Assembly: GCA_947628235.1 (NCBI GenBank)
Contig: CANQZC010000002.1
Coordinates: 119,301 to 183,300 of the forward strand
DNA length: 64,000 bases
Reading direction: 5' to 3'
Origin: an uncultured Bacilli bacterium
GTDB lineage: Bacteria; Bacillota_I; Bacilli_A; RF39; UBA660
The translations under genes were made by a program, and so were the position numbers. Shown piece after piece: positions 53,669 through 60,779 of the stretch (its first letter is position 1; each line of letters opens with the position of its first letter). The notes under the pieces were generated by a model. That model saw only the letters and a list, made by a program, of their open reading frames with translations, had not been told where the DNA came from and ran no database searches.

Positions 53669-54367
53669 ATGTATATATATGGAAAGAATGTAGCGTATGA
53701 ATCTCTAGAATCTCCTAAAAAAATCCAGAAAGTTTTTTTAGAGAAAGATTTTAAAGAGGATAAATTACTTCAAAAAATAAAAGAGAAAAGAGTAAAAATA
53801 GAGTATTTACCAAAAAAAGAATTAGATAAAAAAGTAAACGGTCTTCATCAAGGAATTATCTTGGAAGTAGAGGATTACGAATATGCGCCACTCTCTTCGC
53901 TTTTAGAAAAAGAAGAACCTCTTTTAGTGATTTTAGATCACTTAGAAGATCCTCACAATTTTGGAGCGATTATTAGAACTTGTGAAGCTGCTGGGGTCGA
54001 TGGGATTATCATTCCTACAGATCGTAGTGTCGAAGTAAATGGTACGGTTGTAAAAACAAGTGTTGGAACGACAGAAAATATGAAAATTGCTAGAGTTACT
54101 AACTTAGTACAAACTATCGAAGAGTTGAAAAAGAAAGGTTTCTGGATTTTTGGAACAGATATGCAAGGAACGGATTATACGACTTTGGATTATCGGGGAA
54201 AAGTAGCGATTGTCTGTGGAAATGAAGGAAAAGGAATGAGTAGATTAGTCTCTGAAAACTGTGATTTTATGGCGATGATTCCAATGCAAGGGAAGGTAAA
54301 TAGTTTAAATGCTTCAGTCGCAACGGCTATCATTCTTTTTGAGGCTGTAAAATCTAGAAGGGGGTAA
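53669..54367 (+). CDS. rlmB: 23S rRNA Gm2251 methyltransferase, TrmH/SpoU family
   Basis: 232 residues. An L30e-like N-terminus (about 1-75, with GLHQGIILEVEDYEYAPLSS) precedes the SPOUT knot: LVILDHLEDPHNFGAIIRTC (motif 1, with NFGAIIRT), VCGNEGKGMSRL (motif 2) and MIPMQGKVNSLNASVATAII (motif 3). It 2'-O-methylates a ribosomal guanosine using SAM. AGGAGGT ribosome site. It ends one base before the sigH start. Confidence 0.95.
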   Translation: MYIYGKNVAYESLESPKKIQKVFLEKDFKEDKLLQKIKEKRVKIEYLPKKELDKKVNGLHQGIILEVEDYEYAPLSSLLEKEEPLLVILDHLEDPHNFGAIIRTCEAAGVDGIIIPTDRSVEVNGTVVKTSVGTTENMKIARVTNLVQTIEELKKKGFWIFGTDMQGTDYTTLDYRGKVAIVCGNEGKGMSRLVSENCDFMAMIPMQGKVNSLNASVATAIILFEAVKSRRG

Positions 54368-54368
54368 A

Positions 54369-54974
54369 ATGGAATATCGTGATTTGAATGATTATGAATT
54401 AATTTCTTATGCTTATGAGAATTCTGAAGAAGCTAGAAATATTTTATTAAAGAAATATGAGCCTTTGATTTCTTCTATTGTTTCTAGAATGATGCCTTCT
54501 TGTAGTCATTTAGGGTTAGATAGAAATGATTTAATGCAAGAGGGGTTAATTGGTCTTAATCACGCGATTGAATATTTTAATGATCAAAAAGATATTTCTT
54601 TTTATACCTATGCGAAAACATGTATTGAAAGAAGATTAGTAAGTACGATTGTTTCGGCGAAACGATTAAAACATAAGGCGTTAAATGATTCAATCTCCCT
54701 AGATATAGAAGATACTGATATTTCCTTTGATAAAATTTTAAAAGATAGCAGTGCTAATCCAGAAGAAATTTTATTAGATACCGAAATTACGGAAGAATTG
54801 ATTGAAAAAATACGAATGAGATTAACAGAATTTGAACAACAGGTTTTCGATTTATTAATAGGTTCTTTTAGTTATTCGGAGATTGCTGAAATTTTAGATA
54901 AAGAGAAAAAACAAATTGATAATGCGATTCAACGAATTAAGGCAAAAGTAAAGGAACAATTAAAAGAACAATAA
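54369..54974 (+). CDS. sigH: Sigma factor SigH (sigma-30 family, sporulation onset)
   Basis: 201 residues, sigma-70 family. Region 2 (RNDLMQEGLIGLNHAIEYFN, SFYTYAKTCIERRL) and region 4 (LTEFEQQVFDLLIGSFSYSE, IAEILDKEKKQIDNAIQRIK). Location after rlmB in this order is that of Bacillus sigH, the early-stationary and sporulation factor. The intervening yacP gene of Bacillus is missing, and so is rpmG after it. Given the sporulation genes in this window, this role is likely. Confidence 0.88.
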   Translation: MEYRDLNDYELISYAYENSEEARNILLKKYEPLISSIVSRMMPSCSHLGLDRNDLMQEGLIGLNHAIEYFNDQKDISFYTYAKTCIERRLVSTIVSAKRLKHKALNDSISLDIEDTDISFDKILKDSSANPEEILLDTEITEELIEKIRMRLTEFEQQVFDLLIGSFSYSEIAEILDKEKKQIDNAIQRIKAKVKEQLKEQ

Positions 54975-54985
54975 TTTCCTTTTTC

Positions 54986-55014
54986 TTGCATTCCCGGAAT
55001 TTTTTCTATATAAT
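54986..55014 (+). promoter_or_regulatory. Sigma-A promoter of the SDR gene
   Basis: TTGCAT, 17 bases, TATAAT. Confidence 0.7.
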
Positions 55015-55037
55015 GAGTATGGAAGATAGGTGATGTC

Positions 55038-55790
55038 ATGAAAGCGTTAATAACTGGTGCATCTTCAGGAATTGGAGCGGATTTTGCCAGAGAGTTAAGT
55101 AAGCGTGGATATGATTTAATTTTAGTGGCAAGAAGAAAAGATCGATTAGAAGAATTAAAAGAATCTTTGCACACAAATGTGGAAATCATTCCATTAGATT
55201 TAGGAAGTCCGTTTCATTGTGCAAAACTCTATGATTTAGTGAAAGAAAAAGAAATTGATATCCTTATCAACAATGCAGGGTTTGGTCTTGCTGGTGAATT
55301 TACAGAGACCAGTCTAGATAGAGAATTAGATATGATTGATTTAAATATCAAAGCAGTGCATATGTTAACAAAACTCTTTTTGAAAGATTTTGAAGAGAGA
55401 AATCACGGATATATTTTAAATGTGGCATCTATTGCTGCTTTTGAACCGGGCCCTTTAATGGCGACATATTATGCTACGAAATCTTATGTTTATTCTATGA
55501 CGATGGCAATTCATGAAGAGTTACGAAAGAATAAAAGTAAGGTATATGTAGGTTGCCTTTGTCCAGGACCAGTCAATACGGAATTTAATCAAGTCGCAAA
55601 TGTTCATTTTAGTGCTCCTAGTGTTAGTAGTGAGTTTGTGGCTAGTTATGCTGTTAAAAAGATGCTCCATCGAAAACTTGTGATTCTCCCTGGATTTTCG
55701 ATGAAGTGCTCTTATTATTTATCAAAGTTTAGTCCATTGCGATTAAAGTTAAAAGTAGTTTATCAAATTCAAAAGTCAAAATTACGATAA
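55038..55790 (+). CDS. Short-chain dehydrogenase/reductase
   Basis: 250 residues. Classical SDR: cofactor loop GASSGIGADFAREL, LVARRKDRLEEL (the Arg pair favours NADPH), NNAG in INNAGFGLAGEF, catalytic Ser in ILNVASIAAF and YxxxK in YYATKSYVYSM. The C-terminus ends in a basic, hydrophobic stretch (PLRLKLKVVYQIQKSKLR) that could touch a membrane. The substrate is unknown. It is inserted between sigH and secE, where Bacillus has rpmG. Own promoter and terminator. Confidence 0.93.
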   Translation: MKALITGASSGIGADFARELSKRGYDLILVARRKDRLEELKESLHTNVEIIPLDLGSPFHCAKLYDLVKEKEIDILINNAGFGLAGEFTETSLDRELDMIDLNIKAVHMLTKLFLKDFEERNHGYILNVASIAAFEPGPLMATYYATKSYVYSMTMAIHEELRKNKSKVYVGCLCPGPVNTEFNQVANVHFSAPSVSSEFVASYAVKKMLHRKLVILPGFSMKCSYYLSKFSPLRLKLKVVYQIQKSKLR

Positions 55791-55803
55791 TTTGACTTTT
55801 TTT
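55772..55803 (+). terminator. Terminator of the SDR gene
   Basis: 12-bp stem with one bulged A (AAAGTCAAAATTA / TAATTTGACTTT), loop CGA, then Ts. Confidence 0.8.
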
Positions 55804-55848
55804 CTTTCTTTTGATAGACTAGTCCCTCAGAAAAAAGGGGGAATATGG

Positions 55849-56763
55849 ATGGTGAAGATACACTATTTAACAAATCAAAAATATCAACGCATGTTATTAC
55901 AAAAAGGACACCAAGTATTTCAATCAGAAGGTAGTATATTTTATGAAATGGGTTTTCGAAGAGAACAATTATTAAAGGATTATCAATATGATGCTCTTCC
56001 ATACCCAAAAGAAGCCTTAAGTGCTATGATGGATATTTGGCAAAATACTTTAGAGGAAGAAGCGAAAGAAAAAGAACTCCCAGAACTGATAAAACCTTCC
56101 GACTTATGGATTGTCGATGGTATGTTGAAAGGTCAGACGATGCCAAAACTATCTTCAGACTGGATTGATTTTGAGGATTTTATTTTTTCTAGACAAGGAA
56201 ATTTGGAAGAAATCTGTCAATCTTTTCAACCTTTAAGTGAACTTTTTGAAAGAGGAATCCGTTTAAACTATGTCTTTTTAGATGCGATTACGAAAGGAAA
56301 CTTAAAAATTCATAAACAAACGAAAAAAATCTGTTTGATTGATGGGGAAGGTATTCAAGCGAATTTTCAATTTCCTTTTATTGCCTCTTCTCTATTAAAT
56401 ATCGATGAAAATCAAAAGATGATGGATCACTATTTTGTTTCTACGGATGCCTATATGTATGCAAAACCTACCTTGAATCGTGCTGCTTTTTGGATTTACT
56501 TTATTAAATTATGTACTCAATATGTTTGTCTTACGGATGTTTATCCTACATTAAATTCTAAAGAGACAATCGAGATGATTCTAGAACATATTGGATTACG
56601 GGAAGATACGATAGTTGCGCCTATTCTTCGAACTCTATTAGAAGGGGAAATTGAGAAATCTCTTTCTTCTCAGGAATGGGAAGAATTTGCGAAAACTTAT
56701 CAGTTAGTTCCAAAATCATACGATTCCAAAGGATCGGTAGGATATCGTTTTCAAAAAATATAG
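55849..56763 (+). CDS. Unknown protein, possibly a degenerate kinase-like fold
   Basis: 304 residues from the ATG at 55849 (MVKIHYLTNQKYQRMLLQKG), with AAGGGGGAA 6 bases upstream; the longer frame starts in the terminator. No signal peptide. The stretch GNLKIHKQTKKICLIDGEGI recalls the catalytic and metal loops of kinase-like proteins (xNxxxxxxxxxxLIDxEG), but the catalytic Asp and the N-lobe Lys are not clear. Could be a pseudokinase or unrelated. Lies between the SDR gene and secE. Confidence 0.5.
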   Translation: MVKIHYLTNQKYQRMLLQKGHQVFQSEGSIFYEMGFRREQLLKDYQYDALPYPKEALSAMMDIWQNTLEEEAKEKELPELIKPSDLWIVDGMLKGQTMPKLSSDWIDFEDFIFSRQGNLEEICQSFQPLSELFERGIRLNYVFLDAITKGNLKIHKQTKKICLIDGEGIQANFQFPFIASSLLNIDENQKMMDHYFVSTDAYMYAKPTLNRAAFWIYFIKLCTQYVCLTDVYPTLNSKETIEMILEHIGLREDTIVAPILRTLLEGEIEKSLSSQEWEEFAKTYQLVPKSYDSKGSVGYRFQKI

Positions 56764-56790
56764 GAAAATATAGGAAAACACCTAATTTTG

Positions 56791-56819
56791 TTGACAATAT
56801 GGAAAGTTTATGGTACATT
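56791..56819 (+). promoter_or_regulatory. Sigma-A promoter of secE-nusG
   Basis: Perfect TTGACA, 17 bases, TACATT. Confidence 0.75.
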
Positions 56820-56882
56820 ATTGGTAACACGAAAAAGGTGTTTTTATTTTGAAATAAAAACGGGAAGGGTAAGGTAGAGAAA

Positions 56883-57062
56883 ATGAAAAGACTTGCACGA
56901 TTTTTTGTAGGTGTCAAAGGCGAAATGAAAAAGGTAAGATGGCCAAATAAGAAAGAGATGGTAAAGTATTCTGTTGCGACAATCTCTCTTGTTGTTGTCT
57001 TTGCGCTTTTCTTCGTTGGAAGTGACGCTATTTTAAGTGCGATTGTGAAGGTGTTCCAATAA
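56883..57062 (+). CDS. secE: Preprotein translocase subunit SecE
   Basis: 59 residues. Cytosolic amphipathic helix with the signature GEMKKVRWPNKKEMVKYSV, then one membrane helix (SLVVVFALFFVGSDAILSAI). This short form is the norm in Gram-positives. It clamps SecY in the translocon. The final A of its stop codon is the first base of the nusG start, a tight coupling usual for this pair. Confidence 0.96.
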   Translation: MKRLARFFVGVKGEMKKVRWPNKKEMVKYSVATISLVVVFALFFVGSDAILSAIVKVFQ

Positions 57063-57598
57063 TGGAAAAGGAATGGTATGTTGTTAATACCTATTCTGGG
57101 CACGAGAATAAGGTAAAAGAAAAATTAGAGATGCGTGCTAGTACGATGGGAATGGAAGATTATATTTTCCGTGTTGTCGTACCAGAACAAAAAACAATCG
57201 AAGTAAAAGACGGAGTAGAAAAAGAAAAAGTAACGAAGATGTTTCCAGGTTACATTTTAGTAGAAATGGTCATGACGGATGAGGCTTGGTTTATCGTTCG
57301 TAATACACCAGGAGTAACAGGATTTATCGGATCTTCTGGAAAAGGTGCAAAACCTTTCCCATTAACGCCACAAGAAGTAGATAAAATTCTAGGTAATATG
57401 GGTATGAGTAGATTAGATATCGGTAATGAAATCAAAGAAGGCGATTCTGTTCGTGTTATTACAGGTGCTTTTGCCAATATGTATGGTAAGGTAAAGAGTA
57501 TCGATTTAGCAAACCAAAAATTAGAGGTTGCTCTAGATTTATTCGGACAAGAAACGATTGTCGAAGTAGATTTCACAGAAATCGAAAAATCCAATTAA
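57062..57598 (+). CDS. nusG: Transcription factor NusG
   Basis: 178 residues. NGN domain (WYVVNTYSGHENKVKEKLEM, MFPGYILVEMVMTDEAWFIV, RNTPGVTGFIG), then a KOW domain near the end (GDSVRVITGAFANMYGKVKS, then VEVDFTEIEK). Binds RNA polymerase to modulate pausing and couple translation. It shares one base with secE. The next transcript (rplK) has its own promoter directly after. Confidence 0.96.
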   Translation: MEKEWYVVNTYSGHENKVKEKLEMRASTMGMEDYIFRVVVPEQKTIEVKDGVEKEKVTKMFPGYILVEMVMTDEAWFIVRNTPGVTGFIGSSGKGAKPFPLTPQEVDKILGNMGMSRLDIGNEIKEGDSVRVITGAFANMYGKVKSIDLANQKLEVALDLFGQETIVEVDFTEIEKSN

Positions 57599-57604
57599 AA
57601 AATG

Positions 57605-57633
57605 TTTACAAAAAAGTATTTTTATGTTATTAT
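57605..57633 (+). promoter_or_regulatory. Sigma-A promoter of rplK
   Basis: TTTACA, 17 bases, TATTAT, just after the nusG stop. Confidence 0.7.
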
Positions 57634-57640
57634 GAAAGGG

Positions 57641-57665
57641 CTATATGGATTTTCATATAGTTTTT
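57641..57665 (+). terminator. Terminator-like hairpin between nusG and rplK
   Basis: 7-bp stem CTATATG / CATATAG, 6-nt loop, five Ts. It lies just after the expected rplK transcript start, so it probably ends nusG transcripts. Confidence 0.55.
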
Positions 57666-57666
57666 A

Positions 57667-57703
57667 GTGGGAGATTTGTTAATAGCGGATTCATTAGAAC
57701 CAC
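57667..57703 (+). promoter_or_regulatory. Probable L1-protein operator before rplK
   Basis: GTGGGAG ... ACCAC (57667-57673 and 57699-57703) can fold into a loop-stem mimic of the L1 site on 23S rRNA. A matching pair recurs before rplA. Confidence 0.5.
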
Positions 57704-57731
57704 GGCGAAAAAATAATAGGAGGTGTTTTTC

Positions 57732-58154
57732 GTGGCACAATTAGTTAAAAAGATTAAACTACAGATTCCTGCGGGAAAAGCTACACCTGCTCCACCAGTT
57801 GGAACAGTATTAGGACCAGCCGGAATCAACTTACAAGAGTTTTGTACAAAATATAATGATGCAACTAAAGATAAAATGGGAGATATCTTACCAGTAGAAA
57901 TTTCTGTTTATGACGATAGAACTTTCGACTTTGTAATTAAAACTCCTCCAACTGCATTCTTAATTAAGAAAGTTGGAAACATTAAAAAAGGTTCAACGAA
58001 AGGTAGTACAGAAATCGTTGGTAAATTAACCAAAGCACAAGTTAGAGAAATTGCTGAAATTAAATTACCAGATTTAAATTGCTATAGCGTTGAAGAAGCA
58101 ATGAAGATTGTTGAAGGAACAGCCAAAAATATGGGTGTTTCTATTGAAGAATAA
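57732..58154 (+). CDS. rplK: Ribosomal protein uL11
   Basis: 140 residues from GTG 57732 (AQLVKKIKLQIPAGKATPAP), with AGGAGGTG 6 bases upstream; a frame start 9 bases earlier overlaps this site. Signature LQIPAGKATPAPPVGTVLGP, then KTPPTAFLIKKVGNIKKGST and GTAKNMGVSI. Forms the GTPase-centre base with L10/L12 and binds the RNA of the L7/L12 stalk. Operon rplK-rplA. Confidence 0.96.
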   Translation: MAQLVKKIKLQIPAGKATPAPPVGTVLGPAGINLQEFCTKYNDATKDKMGDILPVEISVYDDRTFDFVIKTPPTAFLIKKVGNIKKGSTKGSTEIVGKLTKAQVREIAEIKLPDLNCYSVEEAMKIVEGTAKNMGVSIEE

Positions 58155-58167
58155 TAAATTAGAAGCA

Positions 58168-58222
58168 TAGGGAGTCCTATGTGGGAGGAAAATCCGCATT
58201 CCACATTTTCCATCACTACCAC
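58168..58222 (+). promoter_or_regulatory. L1-protein operator before rplA
   Basis: GTGGGAG (58181-58187) and ACCAC (58218-58222) repeat the pair seen before rplK. A short palindrome ATAGGGAGTCCTAT precedes it. The family's L1 protein represses its operon by binding such a site. Confidence 0.6.
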
Positions 58223-58238
58223 ACAAGGAGGTTAAAAA

Positions 58239-58934
58239 ATGAAAAAAGGAAAAAAATATGTAGAAGCTTCATCTAAAGTAGAAAAAGGAAAAGTATATAC
58301 TTGCGAAGAAGCTGTGAAACTAGTAAAAGAAACTAGTACTGCTAAGTTTGATGAAACAGTAGAATTAGTACTTCGTTTAAACCTTGATACAAAAAAAGCT
58401 GATCAACAATTGAGAGGCGCTACTGTATTACCAAACGGAATTGGTAAGGTAAAAAGAGTTCTTGTTCTTGCTAAGGGAGAACAAGCAAGCCAAGCAAAAG
58501 AAGCGGGAGCTGATTATGTAGGAGATACTGATATGATTGAAAAAATCGAAAAAGAAAACTGGTTCGATTTTGATACAATTATCGCTACTCCAGATATGAT
58601 GCCTCAACTTGGTAAAATCGGTCGTGTATTAGGACCTCGTGGATTAATGCCAAACCCTAAGACAGGAACTGTTACCATGGATACCAAAAGAGCTGTAGAA
58701 GATGTTAAGAAAGGTCGTGTAGAATATCGTACAGATAGTTTCGGTAATGTAGCCGTTTCTATTGGTAAGGTATCTTTCGATGCTCAAAAGTTACTTGAGA
58801 ACTTACAAGCTTTCGTTGCTCTTATCGTAAAGACAAAACCATCTGCCGTAAAAGGTAAATATATCAAAAATATCAGTGTTTCTACAACAATGGGTCCTGG
58901 TATTAAGATTGATACAAACGGTTTTGAAAATTAA
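58239..58934 (+). CDS. rplA: Ribosomal protein uL1
   Basis: 231 residues. Motifs: [74 protein letters not shown] and [20 protein letters not shown]. Lines the E-site stalk of the ribosome and usually represses rplK-rplA translation by binding its own mRNA. Good ribosome site (AAGGAGG). Confidence 0.97.
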   Translation: MKKGKKYVEASSKVEKGKVYTCEEAVKLVKETSTAKFDETVELVLRLNLDTKKADQQLRGATVLPNGIGKVKRVLVLAKGEQASQAKEAGADYVGDTDMIEKIEKENWFDFDTIIATPDMMPQLGKIGRVLGPRGLMPNPKTGTVTMDTKRAVEDVKKGRVEYRTDSFGNVAVSIGKVSFDAQKLLENLQAFVALIVKTKPSAVKGKYIKNISVSTTMGPGIKIDTNGFEN

Positions 58935-58936
58935 TA

Positions 58937-58965
58937 TTTACATCAAATCAAAAGTATGTTATAAT
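58937..58965 (+). promoter_or_regulatory. Sigma-A promoter of rplJ-rplL
   Basis: TTTACA, 17 bases, TATAAT. Confidence 0.8.
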
Positions 58966-58971
58966 AACTCG

Positions 58972-59083
58972 TGAAACGAGAGATAGTACCGTAGACAGTA
59001 GGGAGTGAAAACTTTAATTATCCTACCGAGGAACTTAATTTTATTAAGAACTCAAAGTCCCTACGGTAAGTAGGGACTTTTTT
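58972..59083 (+). ncRNA. Ribosomal protein L10 leader RNA
   Basis: Long structured leader between rplA and rplJ. It has the L10-leader hallmark GTACCGTAGACAGTAGGGAG pairing with CCCTACGGT, a CCTACCGAGGA arm, and a terminal hairpin (AGTCCCTAC / GTAGGGACT) followed by Ts. The L10-L12 complex binds this RNA and represses its operon in Firmicutes; the terminal hairpin can act as a conditional terminator. Confidence 0.85.
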
Positions 59084-59114
59084 AACGGTATTGCACAAGA
59101 CAAGGAGGTGTAAT

Positions 59115-59609
59115 ATGGCTAATCAAAAAATACTAGATCAAAAACAAGTAACAATCGATGAAATCGTAGAGAATGTAAAGAACTCTAACTCTTTCATTTT
59201 CTTAGAGAATCATGGTTTAACGGTAGCAGAAACAATGGAATTAAGAAGAGCGTTAAAAGAAAGTGATTCTGAATTAAAAATCTATAAAAACACTTTAGTA
59301 AATCGTGCTTTAACAACTTTAAATATCGATTTATCAAAGGAGTTAAATGGACCAAAGATTGTTGCTTTTGGTAAGGATTCTATCGAACCTATCAAAGCGG
59401 TTTCTAAGTTTGCAGAGAAACATCCAAATTTAGAGATTAAGATGGGTCTTGTCGATGGTGAAATTACAGATTTAGCGACATTACAAAAATTGGCTACCAT
59501 CCCATCAAGAGATACATTACTTACAATGTTTGCTAGTGGTTTAATGGGAGTAGCAAGAGACTTTGCAATTTGTTTAGACTTACATGCTAAAAATTTAGAA
59601 GAAAAATAA
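59115..59609 (+). CDS. rplJ: Ribosomal protein uL10
   Basis: 164 residues from the ATG at 59115, with AGGAGGTG upstream; an earlier in-frame ATG lies in the leader. N-terminal rRNA-binding domain (ANQKILDQKQVTIDEIVENV, LTVAETMELRRALKESDSEL, KIYKNTLVNRALT) and a C-terminal helix that binds L12 dimers (MGVARDFAICLDLHAKNLEE). Base of the L7/L12 stalk, regulated by the leader. Confidence 0.96.
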   Translation: MANQKILDQKQVTIDEIVENVKNSNSFIFLENHGLTVAETMELRRALKESDSELKIYKNTLVNRALTTLNIDLSKELNGPKIVAFGKDSIEPIKAVSKFAEKHPNLEIKMGLVDGEITDLATLQKLATIPSRDTLLTMFASGLMGVARDFAICLDLHAKNLEEK

Positions 59610-59638
59610 AATAAAAATTAATTAAAGGAGGATTTAAA

Positions 59639-60013
59639 ATGGCAAAATTAAGCGCACAAGAAATTATTGATTCTTTAAAAGAAATGACACTTTTAGAGAT
59701 TAAAGAAGTAGTAGATTTAATGAAAGAGGAATTTGGTGTTGACCCATCCGCAGTAGCAGTTGCTGCTCCTGTAGCTGGTGGTGCTGCTCCTGCAGAAGAA
59801 GGACCTTCATCTTATGATGTAGTTCTTGCTGAAGCTGGTGCTAATAAAATCCAAGTTATCAAGTTAATCAAAGAGGTTACTGGTTTAGGTTTAGGAGAAT
59901 CTAAAGCTATCGCTGATAATGGTGGAGTTATTAAAGAAAAAGTTCCTGCGAAAGATGCTGAAGAAATGAAAGCTCAATTCGAAGAAGCTGGCGCTACTGT
60001 TGAATTAAAATAA
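59639..60013 (+). CDS. rplL: Ribosomal protein bL12
   Basis: 124 residues. N-terminal dimerisation helix region (SAQEIIDSLKEMTLLEIKEV), an Ala/Pro-rich hinge (about 40-58), and the C-terminal factor-binding domain (YDVVLAEAGANKIQVIKLIK, EVTGLGLGESKAIADNGGVI). The flexible stalk that recruits translation GTPases. GGAGG ribosome site. A hairpin follows. Confidence 0.97.
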   Translation: MAKLSAQEIIDSLKEMTLLEIKEVVDLMKEEFGVDPSAVAVAAPVAGGAAPAEEGPSSYDVVLAEAGANKIQVIKLIKEVTGLGLGESKAIADNGGVIKEKVPAKDAEEMKAQFEEAGATVELK

Positions 60014-60033
60014 TTTAGTTTTAAGAATGGTTT

Positions 60034-60073
60034 AGCCTATGTCGTTTTTCGGCATGGGCTTTCACCGTTTTTT
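60034..60073 (+). terminator. Hairpin after rplL, possible partial terminator
   Basis: 11-bp stem with two G-T pairs (AGCCTATGTCG / CGGCATGGGCT), a T loop, then TTCACCG and seven Ts. The gap before the Ts suggests attenuation or mRNA processing rather than strong termination. Confidence 0.5.
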
Positions 60074-60097
60074 TAAAGAGATGGTAGGAGGGGATCT

Positions 60098-60682
60098 ATG
60101 TCACATTATTTTATCAATGATGATTCGGTAAAAAGTGAAGAAAAAGTAACGAAAGCGATGATTCAAAACGAACTCTTTACCTTTTGGACAGATAACAATG
60201 TGTTTTCTAAAAATGGACTGGACTTTGGAACTAGGACGCTTTTAGAAAGCATAGATGCGAATTCTATTCAAGGGAAAGTATTAGACTTCGGTTGTGGCTA
60301 TGGTCCTATTGGAATATTTTTAGGGAGACATAACTTGAAAGTCGATATGATCGATATTAACGAAAGGGCACTTCGCTTAGCGAAGAAAAATGCAATCGTG
60401 AATCAAGTGAATGTCTCTATTTTTGCAAGTAATTTATATGAGAATGTAAAAGATAAATACGATTATATTATAACGAATCCACCAATACGAGTAGGCAAAA
60501 AAGTATTGTATGAAATTTTAATTGGGGCAAAAGAACATTTAAATAAAGGTGGAGAATTAATTTTTGTGATTCATAAGGACCAAGGCGCAAAATCGGTCCT
60601 TCGGGATATGGAAGAATACTATCAAGTGAAAATCTTACAAAAAAACAAAGGATTTTATGTAATTACTTGTAAAACACATTGA
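60098..60682 (+). CDS. RsmC-like class I methyltransferase (YbxB family)
   Basis: 194 residues. SAM-binding LDFGCGYGPIGIFLGRHNLK, then DMIDINERALRLAKKNA, and the NPPIR catalytic motif (YIITNPPIRVGKKVLYEILI) typical of N2-guanine methyltransferases (RsmC/RlmG group). A Bacillus homologue, ybxB, lies in the same position between rplL and rpoB. The rRNA target is inferred from family. The rpoB promoter -35 begins in its last codons. Confidence 0.9.
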   Translation: MSHYFINDDSVKSEEKVTKAMIQNELFTFWTDNNVFSKNGLDFGTRTLLESIDANSIQGKVLDFGCGYGPIGIFLGRHNLKVDMIDINERALRLAKKNAIVNQVNVSIFASNLYENVKDKYDYIITNPPIRVGKKVLYEILIGAKEHLNKGGELIFVIHKDQGAKSVLRDMEEYYQVKILQKNKGFYVITCKTH

Positions 60683-60707
60683 CAATTTGTTCAATGTTTG
60701 ATAGAAT
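60679..60707 (+). promoter_or_regulatory. Sigma-A promoter of rpoB
   Basis: Perfect TTGACA, 17 bases, TAGAAT, giving rpoB its own start beside read-through. Confidence 0.75.
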
Positions 60708-60719
60708 TATAAATTGGCG

Positions 60720-60746
60720 GCATGTATTATTTTGCCTAATACATGC
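60720..60746 (+). promoter_or_regulatory. Perfect hairpin in the rpoB leader
   Basis: 10-bp stem GCATGTATTA / TAATACATGC with a 7-nt loop, 33 bases before the rpoB start, with no T tail. It could set transcript stability or be a protein site. Confidence 0.6.
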
Positions 60747-60779
60747 ATTCTAGAAAATTTAGTTTATGGGGTGAAACAA

